NCBI GenBank assembly: GCA_021791145.1
Contig: JAJYXE010000014.1
Location: 1 to 64,000 of the forward strand
DNA from: Actinomycetes bacterium
GTDB lineage: Bacteria; Actinomycetota; Acidimicrobiia; Acidimicrobiales; RAAP-2
Direction: 5' to 3'
Length of the DNA: 64,000 bases
How positions within the stretch are numbered: the stretch's first letter is position 1; every line of letters begins with the position of its first letter. The translations under genes were made by a program, and so were the position numbers. The notes under the pieces are model-generated. The model saw only the letters and a list, made by a program, of their open reading frames with translations. It did no database searches and was not told where the DNA came from. Below are positions 10,038-17,970 of this stretch, one piece after another.

Positions 10038-10339
10038 GCATCGGCCCCGCCTGGTACCTGGCACTCGCCGCCGTGCTGTTCGCGCTCGGCGCGATCGGGG
10101 TGATGATCCGCCGCAACGTCCTCGTCATGTTCATGTGCATCGAGTTGATGCTCAACGCCGCCAACCTGACCTTCGTGACGTTCTCACGGGTGCTCGGCGA
10201 CATCGGCGGCCAGTCGCTCGTCTTCTTCGTGCTCGTCGTCGCGGCAGCGGAGGTGGTCGTGGGGCTCGGCATCGTCGTCGCGATCTTCCGACGACGCGCG
10301 GCGACGACCGCAGACGACCTCCATGGGATGAAGGGCTGA
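10034..10339 (+). CDS. nuoK: NADH-quinone oxidoreductase subunit K
   Basis: NuoK is the three-helix homologue of the MrpC antiporter subunit and contributes acidic residues to the proton path. The 101-residue product matches the usual length. It contains [17 protein letters not shown], which includes the conserved glutamate of helix 2, and [16 protein letters not shown] with the second conserved glutamate in helix 3. GTG at 10034 overlaps the nuoJ stop. Confidence 0.95.
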   Translation: MSIGPAWYLALAAVLFALGAIGVMIRRNVLVMFMCIELMLNAANLTFVTFSRVLGDIGGQSLVFFVLVVAAAEVVVGLGIVVAIFRRRAATTADDLHGMKG

Positions 10340-10343
10340 GCCG

Positions 10344-12272
10344 GTGCTGCACGCCGTGTTCTTGATGCCGCTGTTCCCGCTCGCAGGGTTCGTGGTGCTG
10401 CTCGCCTTTGGACGGCGCATCGGCGAGCCCGTCGCCGGCTGGCTCGGAACGGGCGCCGTCGGCGCGGCCTTCGTCTCGGCGTGCGTGACCCTTGCGGGCT
10501 TGGCCAACCAGCCTGCTGGCGCGCGACAGCTGACCTGCTCGGACAGCTGCACGCCGGGCGCTGGCAGCCATTCGTTCTTCACGTGGATCCCGGTCGCCGG
10601 GTTGCACGTGAAGGTGGCGATCCTGCTCGATCCGCTGTCGATGACCATGTGCATGTTCGTCACCGGCGTGAGCATGGTCATCCACCTGTACTCGATCGGG
10701 TACATGAAGAGCGACCGGGACTTCACGAAGTTCTTCGTCTACATGAACGCGTTCGTGTTCTCGATGCTCGTCCTCGTCATGGCCGACAACCTCCTGGTCA
10801 CGTTCGTCGGCTGGGAGGGCGTGGGCGTCTGCTCGTACTGGCTCATCTCCTTCTGGTTCCACCGGGACTCCGCCGCGTCGGCGGGCAAGAAGGCGTTCAT
10901 CTACAACCGGGTGGGGGACGCCGGCTTCCTGCTCGCGATGTTCCTCATCTTCTCCAAGACCGGCACTCTCACCTACTTGACGGTCTTCGCCCACCGCCAC
11001 CTCCTGGTCGGGGGCGGAACCATGACCGCTGCCGTGCTCTTGCTCTTCCTCGCGGCGACCGGCAAATCCGCGCAGATCCCCCTGTTCAACTGGCTGCCGG
11101 ACGCGATGGAGGGCCCGACCCCGGTCTCCGCGCTCATCCACGCGGCAACGATGGTCACCGCAGGCGTCTATCTCTTGTGCCGGATCAACCCGCTCCTTGC
11201 GCTGAGCCCTGACGCGATGTGGGTCGTCGCAGCGATCGGCGGGGCGACGGCCTTCGTCGCGGCGACGATCGCCTGTGCGCAGCAGGACATCAAGAAGGCA
11301 CTCGCCTTCTCGACGGTCTCCCAGATCGGCTACATGGTCCTCGCCGTGGGGACGGGTGCCTACGTCGCCGCGATCTTCCTCATGGTCTGCCATGCCTTCT
11401 ACAAGGGCCTCCTCTTCCTCGGCGCAGGGTCCGTGATCCACGGGCTCGAGGACGAGCAGGACATGAAACGGATGGGAGGGCTGCGCCGGGTGATGCCATG
11501 GACGTTCGTCACGTTCCTCACCGCGTGGCTCGCGCTTGCGGCGATCCCCCCGTTTGCGGGCTTCTGGGCCAAGGGCGACATCCTGACGAACGTCTACGGC
11601 AAGACGCTGGTCCTGTACGCCCTGGGGCTGCTCACCGCCTTCTTCACCTCGTACTACATGAGCCGGATCTTCTTCCTCACCTTCCTCGGGCGGGCTCGAT
11701 GGTCCGAGGAGGCGGCCGACGGCCGCCCGCCCCACCGCCGCCCGCACGAGTCGCCCTGGGTCATGCGCGCCCCGCTCGTCGTGCTCTCCTTCTTCGCCGT
11801 CTTCGCCGGCGCCGTGAACCTCCCATGGGTCCACGTCGGCACCCTCGGCCAGTGGCTCGGACCGGTCTTCGGCAGCCGGCTCTTCCATGCCCACCAGAGC
11901 GCCGCCGAGCAGGCGGGCCTCGCGATCGCCGACGCCGTCATCGCGATCGCCGCCGCCTACGCAGCGTGGCGCCTGTGGCGGCGGACCGCGGACCGCCCCG
12001 CGCTCGAACCGGCCTTCCTGCAGCGCGTCTGGTACTGGGACGACTTCTACGACTCGCTCATCGGCAGACCCGGCCAGGCGATGGCCAGGGCGTACGCGGT
12101 CGTCGTCGACGGAGAGCTCATCGACGGAGCGGTCAACGGCATGGGACGGCTCGTGCGGCTGACCGGCCGAGGCGTCCGGCGCATCCAGACCGGTTTCGTT
12201 CGCAACTACGTGCTCGGGATCGCGCTCGGCATGGCCGCGATCCTGGCCTTCATGCTGTCGAGGACGTGGTAG
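10344..12272 (+). CDS. nuoL: NADH-quinone oxidoreductase subunit L
   Basis: NuoL is the distal antiporter-like proton-pumping subunit with the long lateral helix. The 642-residue product has the expected many hydrophobic helices. It shows the conserved GWEGVGVCSYWLI with the pump glutamate, TGKSAQIPLFNWLPDAMEGPTP, and KALAFSTVSQIGYM. Length fits the family. GTG at 10344 lies four bases after the nuoK stop. A short acidic/His-rich loop (about residues 450-470) precedes the last antiporter helices and is not conserved. Confidence 0.95.
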   Translation: MLHAVFLMPLFPLAGFVVLLAFGRRIGEPVAGWLGTGAVGAAFVSACVTLAGLANQPAGARQLTCSDSCTPGAGSHSFFTWIPVAGLHVKVAILLDPLSMTMCMFVTGVSMVIHLYSIGYMKSDRDFTKFFVYMNAFVFSMLVLVMADNLLVTFVGWEGVGVCSYWLISFWFHRDSAASAGKKAFIYNRVGDAGFLLAMFLIFSKTGTLTYLTVFAHRHLLVGGGTMTAAVLLLFLAATGKSAQIPLFNWLPDAMEGPTPVSALIHAATMVTAGVYLLCRINPLLALSPDAMWVVAAIGGATAFVAATIACAQQDIKKALAFSTVSQIGYMVLAVGTGAYVAAIFLMVCHAFYKGLLFLGAGSVIHGLEDEQDMKRMGGLRRVMPWTFVTFLTAWLALAAIPPFAGFWAKGDILTNVYGKTLVLYALGLLTAFFTSYYMSRIFFLTFLGRARWSEEAADGRPPHRRPHESPWVMRAPLVVLSFFAVFAGAVNLPWVHVGTLGQWLGPVFGSRLFHAHQSAAEQAGLAIADAVIAIAAAYAAWRLWRRTADRPALEPAFLQRVWYWDDFYDSLIGRPGQAMARAYAVVVDGELIDGAVNGMGRLVRLTGRGVRRIQTGFVRNYVLGIALGMAAILAFMLSRTW

Positions 12273-12274
12273 TC

Positions 12275-13852
12275 GTGAGCGGCGCCACTCACGCCTTCCC
12301 CTTCCTCACCGTGCTGGTCCTCCTCCCCGCAGGAGGAGGGCTCGCGGTCGCGCTGGCCGGGTCGCGGCGCTCCCTGCCACGGATCGCCGTCGAGTGGTTC
12401 GGGATCGGGGTCTCGCTGGCCACGCTCGCGATCGCGATCGCGATCGCCGCTCTGTTCGCGACGACCACGGGCGGCTTCCAGTTCGTGTCGGACCACTCAT
12501 GGGCCAACGGCCTGGGCGTGCATTGGGAGCTCGGCGTCGACGGGATCTCGCTCTTCCTCGTGCTGCTGGCGGCCGTCCTCTTCCCCATCGCGCTTGCCGG
12601 TGCGCGGACGCACAACGACGCGACGAGCTTCGTGGCGTGGATGCTCCTCCTCGAGTCCGCGTGCCTCGGCAGCTTCGTCTCGATCGACCTGATCCTCTTC
12701 TTCTTCTTCTTCGAGCTCACGCTCGTCCCGTCGTACTTCATCATCGCCGGCTGGGGTTACACGCGCCGGGCGTACGCAGCGATCAAGTTCTTCGTCTACA
12801 CGTTCCTCGGATCGGCGTTCCTCCTCGTGGGGATCCTCGTGGTCGCTTTCGCCCACGAGCACCAGACCGGCGTTCTCACCTTCTCGCTGCCGGCGCTGGA
12901 GCACACCCACTTCTCGAGCGCGGGCGGGATCCTCCTCTTCCTCTCCTTCACCGCGGCGTTCGCCGTCAAGGCGCCCCTCTTCCCGTTCCACACCTGGTCA
13001 CCGGACGCATACGCCGAGGCACCGACCGGAGGTTCGATGGTCATCGCCGCGGTCCTCGCGAAGCTCGGGACGTACGGCATCTTCCAGTTCGACCTCCGCC
13101 TGTTCCCGCAGGCGTCGGTCGACCTCGCACCGCTGCTCCTCACGATGGCAGTCGTCGGGATCCTCTACGGCGCGATCGTCGCGTGCGCGCAGCGCGACCT
13201 GAAGCGCCTGGTCGCCTATTCCTCGCTCGCCCAGATGGGGTTCGTCGCGCTCGGGATATTCGCCTTCACGACCGAGGGTCTGACCGGCGGTGTGCTCCTG
13301 ATGCTGAACCACGGCCTGATCACGGCTGCGCTCTTCCTCCTCATCGGTTGGATCTACGAGCGCCGCCAGACCTGGCAGGTGACCGAGCTGCGCGGCCTGC
13401 AGGCACCCGCACCGGTGATGGCCGGCGTGTTCACCGTCGCGATGCTCGCCTCGATCGGTCTCCCGGGTCTGAACGGGTTCGTGAGCGAGTTCCTCATCCT
13501 CTCGGGAACCTTCCTCACCCACCGGTGGTGGGCGGTCGTGGCGACCGCAGGGGTGGTGCTCGCCGCGCTCTACCTGCTGTGGGCCTACCAGCAGGTGTTC
13601 CATGGCAAGGTCGACCTTGCCAACTCGAGGACGCGCGACCTGAGCTGGGCCGAACGTGTCGTGATCGCCCCGCTGATCATCGTGATCGTCTTCCTCGGCA
13701 TCTACCCCAAGCCGGTCCTCGACCGGATCACCCCGACCGTGAACAGCCTCGTGGCGCAGGTGGACGCCGCGACCCACACCCATCAGCCGGCGTTCGCCCG
13801 CCGCGGCGTCGCAGCGACCCGGTCCGTGCCGGCGAAAAGAGCTTCTACATGA
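12275..13852 (+). CDS. nuoM: NADH-quinone oxidoreductase subunit M
   Basis: NuoM is the middle antiporter-like subunit of the complex I membrane arm. The 525-residue product contains GVDGISLFLVLL, FFFELTLVPSYFIIAGWG with the conserved glutamate, AVKAPLFPFHTWSPDAYAEAP and LVAYSSLAQMGFV, all NuoM hallmarks. I place the start at GTG 12275, two bases after the nuoL stop; an in-frame GTG at 12266 overlapping nuoL is the alternative. The stop overlaps the nuoN ATG. Confidence 0.94.
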   Translation: MSGATHAFPFLTVLVLLPAGGGLAVALAGSRRSLPRIAVEWFGIGVSLATLAIAIAIAALFATTTGGFQFVSDHSWANGLGVHWELGVDGISLFLVLLAAVLFPIALAGARTHNDATSFVAWMLLLESACLGSFVSIDLILFFFFFELTLVPSYFIIAGWGYTRRAYAAIKFFVYTFLGSAFLLVGILVVAFAHEHQTGVLTFSLPALEHTHFSSAGGILLFLSFTAAFAVKAPLFPFHTWSPDAYAEAPTGGSMVIAAVLAKLGTYGIFQFDLRLFPQASVDLAPLLLTMAVVGILYGAIVACAQRDLKRLVAYSSLAQMGFVALGIFAFTTEGLTGGVLLMLNHGLITAALFLLIGWIYERRQTWQVTELRGLQAPAPVMAGVFTVAMLASIGLPGLNGFVSEFLILSGTFLTHRWWAVVATAGVVLAALYLLWAYQQVFHGKVDLANSRTRDLSWAERVVIAPLIIVIVFLGIYPKPVLDRITPTVNSLVAQVDAATHTHQPAFARRGVAATRSVPAKRAST

Positions 13853-15738
13853 GCGCTCCGATCCACGGCACGGGCCCGGGCGTCGCTCGGCACTTCGCGG
13901 TGCTCCTCGCGCACTCGGGGGCGGCACACGCGGCCGGTTCGGTCCGGATCGCCACGCCGCACATCCGCTACGAGGCGATCTTGCCGGAGATCGTCATGCT
14001 CGGCGGGGCGGTGCTGCTCCTCGCTGCGAGCTCGCTCGTCGAGCGCCAACTGCGCGCGCGGGCGGCGACGGTCGGCACGCTCGCGATCTCTGCGGGCGCC
14101 CTCGGGGTCTCCCTGTGGCAGTGGGCGGACGTCACCGCGAGCGGCCCGTTTACCGCCATCGACCACGCTGTCGTCGCCGACGGCTTCAGCGCGCTCATCA
14201 ACGTCCTCGTGTCGTGCGCCATGTTCCTCACGGCGCTGGTCGCCGACGGCTACCTGCGCCGCGAGCGGGTCGAGGGCGCGGAGATGCACGTGCTCGCGAT
14301 GGTCTCCGCCTCCGGGGCGATGATCATGGGCTCGGCGAACGATCTGATCGTCGTCTTCCTCGGACTCGAGATCCTCTCGATCGCCCTCTACGTGCTCGCC
14401 GCCTTCAACCACCGGCGAGCTGCATCCGGGGAGGCTGCGCTCAAGTACTTCATCCTCGGCTCGTTCTCCTCGGCCGTGTTCGTCTACGGCATCGCCCTCG
14501 TCTACGGCGCGACCGGCACGGCGAACCTCGCGCAGATCGCCGGGTTCCTCTCGAAGAACGTCCTCGCCTCCGATGGGCTCCTCCTCGCCGGGATGTCCCT
14601 CCTTCTCGTGGGCTTCGCCTTCAAGGTGGCCGCGGTCCCCTTCCACATGTGGACGCCCGACGTGTACCAGGGCGCCCCCTCGCCGGTGACCGGGTTCATG
14701 GCCGCGGTCTCCAAGGCCGGCGCGTTCGCCGCCTTCCTCCGCGTGTTCCTCTCCTCCTTCGGTCTGCTCAGGACGGATTGGCAGCCACTCATCTACGGCA
14801 TCGCGGTCGTGACCCTGCTGCTCGGCGCGGCCCTGGCGATCGTCCAGCGCGACGTGAAGCGCATGCTCGCCTACTCGTCGATCAACCATGCCGGCTTCAT
14901 CCTGCTCGGGCTCGAGGCCGCCACCGCGCGCGGCGTGAGCGCCTCTTTGTACTACTTGTTCGCGTACATGTTCATGGTGATCGGGAGCTTCGCCGTCGTC
15001 ACGGTCCTCGGCAGGACCGGGGACGCGGCGCACGACATCGCCTCCTACCGTGGGCTGGCGCGCCGACAGCCCGTCCTCGCGCTCGCGTTCGCGGTGCTGC
15101 TGCTCGCGCAAGCCGGCGCGCCGTTCACCACGGGGCTGTGGGCGAAGCTCCAGGTCGTCCTCGCCGCGGTCGACCACGCCGTGCCGCTCGCAGTGATCGC
15201 GATGATCTCGGCAGCCGTTGCAGCCTTCTTCTACCTGCGCGTCGCCGTGCTCATGTACACGCCGCTCCCGGCCGCCGGCGCCGTCCCGGGCGTCGAGGTG
15301 CCCGCCGAGGAGCCGGTCGCGCTCGGGGGGATCGGCGCAGCCGTCGAGGTCGACCGGACGGAGCTCGAGCCGCAGGTGGTGCCTGGAGACGGCCGCCGCC
15401 CCGCTAGTCGCGTCCCTGCGCGTCCCGTCTGGACAGGCGCCGACGTGAACGCGGCCGCGCTCGACCGGATGAACGCCGCGCTGCTCTTGGACGAGGACCC
15501 GATGACGCTCTCGCTCGCAGGCGGCGGGCCGGGCGGTCCGCTCCAGCTCGACGCGCTGGCGAGCGGCCAAACCGAGACGGCGGACGACGTGGACGTCCGC
15601 TCAGCGCAACCGGTGCGGGTTCCTCCGCTCAGCGCGCTCGCGATCGCCCTGTGCGTCGGGGTGACCGTGGTGCTGGGCTTCTGGCCCGGACCGCTCACGT
15701 CCTTCGCCCACCACGCCGCGCTGCTCCACCTCCCCTGA
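13849..15738 (+). CDS. nuoN: NADH-quinone oxidoreductase subunit N with a large insertion
   Basis: NuoN is the antiporter-like subunit nearest NuoK. The 629-residue product has GLEILSIALYVLAAF, FKVAAVPFHMWTPDVYQGAP and MLAYSSINHAGFI, so identity is secure. Most NuoN proteins are ~480-530 residues. The excess is a hydrophilic segment of roughly 117 residues (about 474-590) placed before the last membrane helix (SALAIALCVGVTVVLGFW). It is rich in Ala, Glu, Asp, Val and Pro with no repeat or cysteine motif. The ATG at 13849 overlaps the nuoM stop. This is the last nuo gene. Confidence 0.93.
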   Translation: MSAPIHGTGPGVARHFAVLLAHSGAAHAAGSVRIATPHIRYEAILPEIVMLGGAVLLLAASSLVERQLRARAATVGTLAISAGALGVSLWQWADVTASGPFTAIDHAVVADGFSALINVLVSCAMFLTALVADGYLRRERVEGAEMHVLAMVSASGAMIMGSANDLIVVFLGLEILSIALYVLAAFNHRRAASGEAALKYFILGSFSSAVFVYGIALVYGATGTANLAQIAGFLSKNVLASDGLLLAGMSLLLVGFAFKVAAVPFHMWTPDVYQGAPSPVTGFMAAVSKAGAFAAFLRVFLSSFGLLRTDWQPLIYGIAVVTLLLGAALAIVQRDVKRMLAYSSINHAGFILLGLEAATARGVSASLYYLFAYMFMVIGSFAVVTVLGRTGDAAHDIASYRGLARRQPVLALAFAVLLLAQAGAPFTTGLWAKLQVVLAAVDHAVPLAVIAMISAAVAAFFYLRVAVLMYTPLPAAGAVPGVEVPAEEPVALGGIGAAVEVDRTELEPQVVPGDGRRPASRVPARPVWTGADVNAAALDRMNAALLLDEDPMTLSLAGGGPGGPLQLDALASGQTETADDVDVRSAQPVRVPPLSALAIALCVGVTVVLGFWPGPLTSFAHHAALLHLP

Positions 15739-15748
15739 GCGGGTAGAC

Positions 15749-16234
15749 GTGGCGACGCCGGACAACTGGCGCTGGCACCAAGCGCCGGTCCCTCCGTGCG
15801 AGGCCGTGATCTTCGACATCGACGGGGTCCTGTCCAACGCGACCAGCCGGCAGCATTTCCTCGAGCGAGGAAGGCGCGACTGGACGGCGTTCTTCGAGGC
15901 CTGCGGCGACGACCCTTTGATCGGGGAGGTCGCGCAGCTGCTCGAGCTGCTCGACGCCAAGCTCGCCGTCGTCCTGCTCACGGGGAGGCCGATCCGGGTC
16001 CAACCCCAGACGCTGGCGTGGCTGGACCGCTACGGACTCCGCTGGGACCTGCTGGTGATGCGCGACCGAGGCGAGCGGGCCAGGGTCACGGACTACAAGC
16101 GCCGGGTGGTCGGCGAGCTGCGCGCCTACGGCTTCGACCTGCGCCTCGCCCTCGAGGACGATCCCATGAACCACGCGATGTTCGTGGAAGAAGGCGTCGC
16201 CTGCGTGTACATCCACAGCGGCTACTACGAGTGA
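15749..16234 (+). CDS. HAD-family phosphatase, PNK 3'-phosphatase-like
   Basis: This is a compact 161-residue HAD-fold protein of the kind related to the phosphatase half of polynucleotide kinase-phosphatases. Visible motifs are FDIDGVLSN (motif I, catalytic Asp-x-Asp), VVLLTGRP (motif II) and LALEDDPMN (motif IV). A lysine in the VTDYKRRVV segment could be motif III. There is no cap domain, signal peptide or kinase domain. It begins at GTG 15749, ten bases after the nuoN stop, so it is probably co-transcribed with nuo, although no direct role in complex I is known to me. It converges with the lnt-like gene, overlapping it by ten bases. The substrate is unknown. Confidence 0.75.
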   Translation: MATPDNWRWHQAPVPPCEAVIFDIDGVLSNATSRQHFLERGRRDWTAFFEACGDDPLIGEVAQLLELLDAKLAVVLLTGRPIRVQPQTLAWLDRYGLRWDLLVMRDRGERARVTDYKRRVVGELRAYGFDLRLALEDDPMNHAMFVEEGVACVYIHSGYYE

Positions 16235-17916
16235 CGCCACATGGCCGAAGCGCGCGCCCCGGGCCCCTTCCAGCTCCTGCCTGCGTGCGCCACGCGCTGG
16301 GACCGCGATCCCTCTCCCCGGGAGCCGGACGCCGCGAGGAGCAGCCCCCCCACGAGGCAAAGTCCCGCGAGGACCAGGATCGGGAGGTCGCCGAAGCGCT
16401 CGTACAGCGTCCGGCCCGCGCGCAGGTCCACCGTCGCCCGAAGCACCTCGCGGCGGCCGAGTGGGGTGCGCGCCAAGACCTTGCCGTCGGCGGCGACCAC
16501 GGTCGAGTAGCCGGCGGGTGCCACCTGGACGAGGTCGCGCCCCTCTTCGACGGCCTGCAGCCGGTCCGCGGCGACCTCCAGGCTCGGCACCTGGCTCGTC
16601 GAGTACGACGAGGTGTTGGTCGGAACGACGAGCAGCTGCGCGCCCGCTCGCGTCGCAGAGCGTCCTCTTGTGGCGAAGAACACCTCGAAGGAGACCATGA
16701 GGCCGAGACGTCCCGCTCGGGTCGTGAGCTCACCGGTGCCGTGGCCGGGGATGGCGTCGAGCGGCACCGCCGAGAGGTTCGCGAGGTGCGAGAAGAATCC
16801 GCGGTCGGGCACGTACTCGCCGAAGGGCACACGGTGCACCTTCTCGTACGTGCCCACGATGCGGCCGTCGGGCCCCCAGGCGACGACCTCGTTGCGGAAG
16901 GACGTCGCGGAGACCGTCTCGGTCACGCCGGCGAGCACGGTGGAACCGAGCCGGTGGGCGAGGGACGACAGGTAGGCGGCGGCCGAGGTGCCGGCGAGGT
17001 GGCGCCCGACACGAACCACGTCTTCGGGCCAGACCACGAGCGCAGGGGGGTCCGGTGCGCTCGCCAACCACCTCGAGGCGGCGACCTGGGCGGCGAGCAC
17101 CGTGCGTGGGGGGACCTCGAACTGGCTGACCCCGCGCCGTCCGCCGCCCTGGACCAGCGCCACGGTGAGCCTGCCCACGTCCGGACCGCCGCGCGGCGCG
17201 AGGGCGGCCCCGGCGCCGACCACGGCGACGAGGAGGACCGACGCCGCTCCGAGAGATGCCGACACCGCTCCGAGAGATGCCGACACCGGCTGCGACGATC
17301 CTGTCGCCCCACCGGCTTGCCGCCGGCCGCCACGATGGCGGGGGTCGAGCACCCATGGAGAACCCCGGGCACCTCGGCGCCAAGCCTGCGAAGCCGAGCG
17401 TGCGAGCTCGGCGAGCCCCGCGCCCCCGAGCCAGACCAGCGCCGTGAGGAGGAGGGGCCCGCCGAGGCGCGCTGCGCCGAGGAGCGGACCCCCCGCCTGC
17501 CCGAGGAACAGGCCCCCGAGGGGCAGCCCGCCGAACGGCCAGGAGATCCGGAGCGCCTCGGCGAGCGTGAACGCGCCGACGAAGGCGGGCACCCGCCACC
17601 GTGCCGGCGGGACCACCACCGCGGCGAGCCCCATCGACAGCGCCTCGACCGCCATGAGCACCGCCGCCCCGTACCAATTGAACGCGGCAGCCCACCACAG
17701 GCCGGGGACGAAGCATCCGAGCCCGGCCGCCCAGCCTGCAGCGAGACGCAGGTGCCACGGGAGCCCGCGCAGACGCCAGTAGACGACGGCGGCACCCAGG
17801 AACGCAAGCGGCCACCATCCCCACGGCGGCAGGGAGAAGGCCAGCAGCAGCCCCCCGGCGAGCGACGGCGCGACTGCGCGGCCGAAGCGCGACAGCACGG
17901 CCGTCCATGCTGCCAT
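16225..17916 (-). CDS. lnt: Apolipoprotein N-acyltransferase-like protein, catalytic Cys replaced by Ser
   Basis: Lnt transfers a fatty acyl chain to the N-terminal cysteine of diacylated lipoproteins at the outer face of the cytoplasmic membrane. The 563-residue product has the family layout: an N-terminal membrane domain (about residues 1-230) and a nitrilase domain. The acid E298 (WPEDVV) and lysine K359 (YEKVHRVPFGEYVP) of the Glu-Lys-Cys triad are present. The position that should be cysteine (ICYE/VCFE type) reads MVSFEVFF, with TCC coding Ser409. Spacing between the three positions fits known Lnt proteins. A 21-base duplication (17246-17287) repeats VSASLGA between the domains. It may be inactive, altered in chemistry or regulatory. 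Confidence 0.85.
   Translation of the reverse strand: MAAWTAVLSRFGRAVAPSLAGGLLLAFSLPPWGWWPLAFLGAAVVYWRLRGLPWHLRLAAGWAAGLGCFVPGLWWAAAFNWYGAAVLMAVEALSMGLAAVVVPPARWRVPAFVGAFTLAEALRISWPFGGLPLGGLFLGQAGGPLLGAARLGGPLLLTALVWLGGAGLAELARSASQAWRRGARGSPWVLDPRHRGGRRQAGGATGSSQPVSASLGAVSASLGAASVLLVAVVGAGAALAPRGGPDVGRLTVALVQGGGRRGVSQFEVPPRTVLAAQVAASRWLASAPDPPALVVWPEDVVRVGRHLAGTSAAAYLSSLAHRLGSTVLAGVTETVSATSFRNEVVAWGPDGRIVGTYEKVHRVPFGEYVPDRGFFSHLANLSAVPLDAIPGHGTGELTTRAGRLGLMVSFEVFFATRGRSATRAGAQLLVVPTNTSSYSTSQVPSLEVAADRLQAVEEGRDLVQVAPAGYSTVVAADGKVLARTPLGRREVLRATVDLRAGRTLYERFGDLPILVLAGLCLVGGLLLAASGSRGEGSRSQRVAHAGRSWKGPGARASAMWRHS
17246..17287 (-). repeat. 21-base in-frame tandem duplication inside lnt
   Basis: Two perfect copies of a 21-base unit starting gctccgagagatgccg sit side by side and encode a duplicated VSASLGA-type heptad in the linker before the last membrane segment of the Lnt-like protein. 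Being a multiple of three, it leaves the frame intact. Confidence 0.85.
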
Positions 17917-17970
17917 GGACTCCGCGGTACGCAGCGCCGCGCGGGTGCAGGTTGAGGAGACGCTCTCGGC

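Noticed and set aside
12394..13848. Open frame extending nuoN far upstream
   Set aside because: It overlaps nuoM in another frame and is Arg/Pro-rich without conserved motifs; the ATG at 13849 overlapping the nuoM stop is the natural start.
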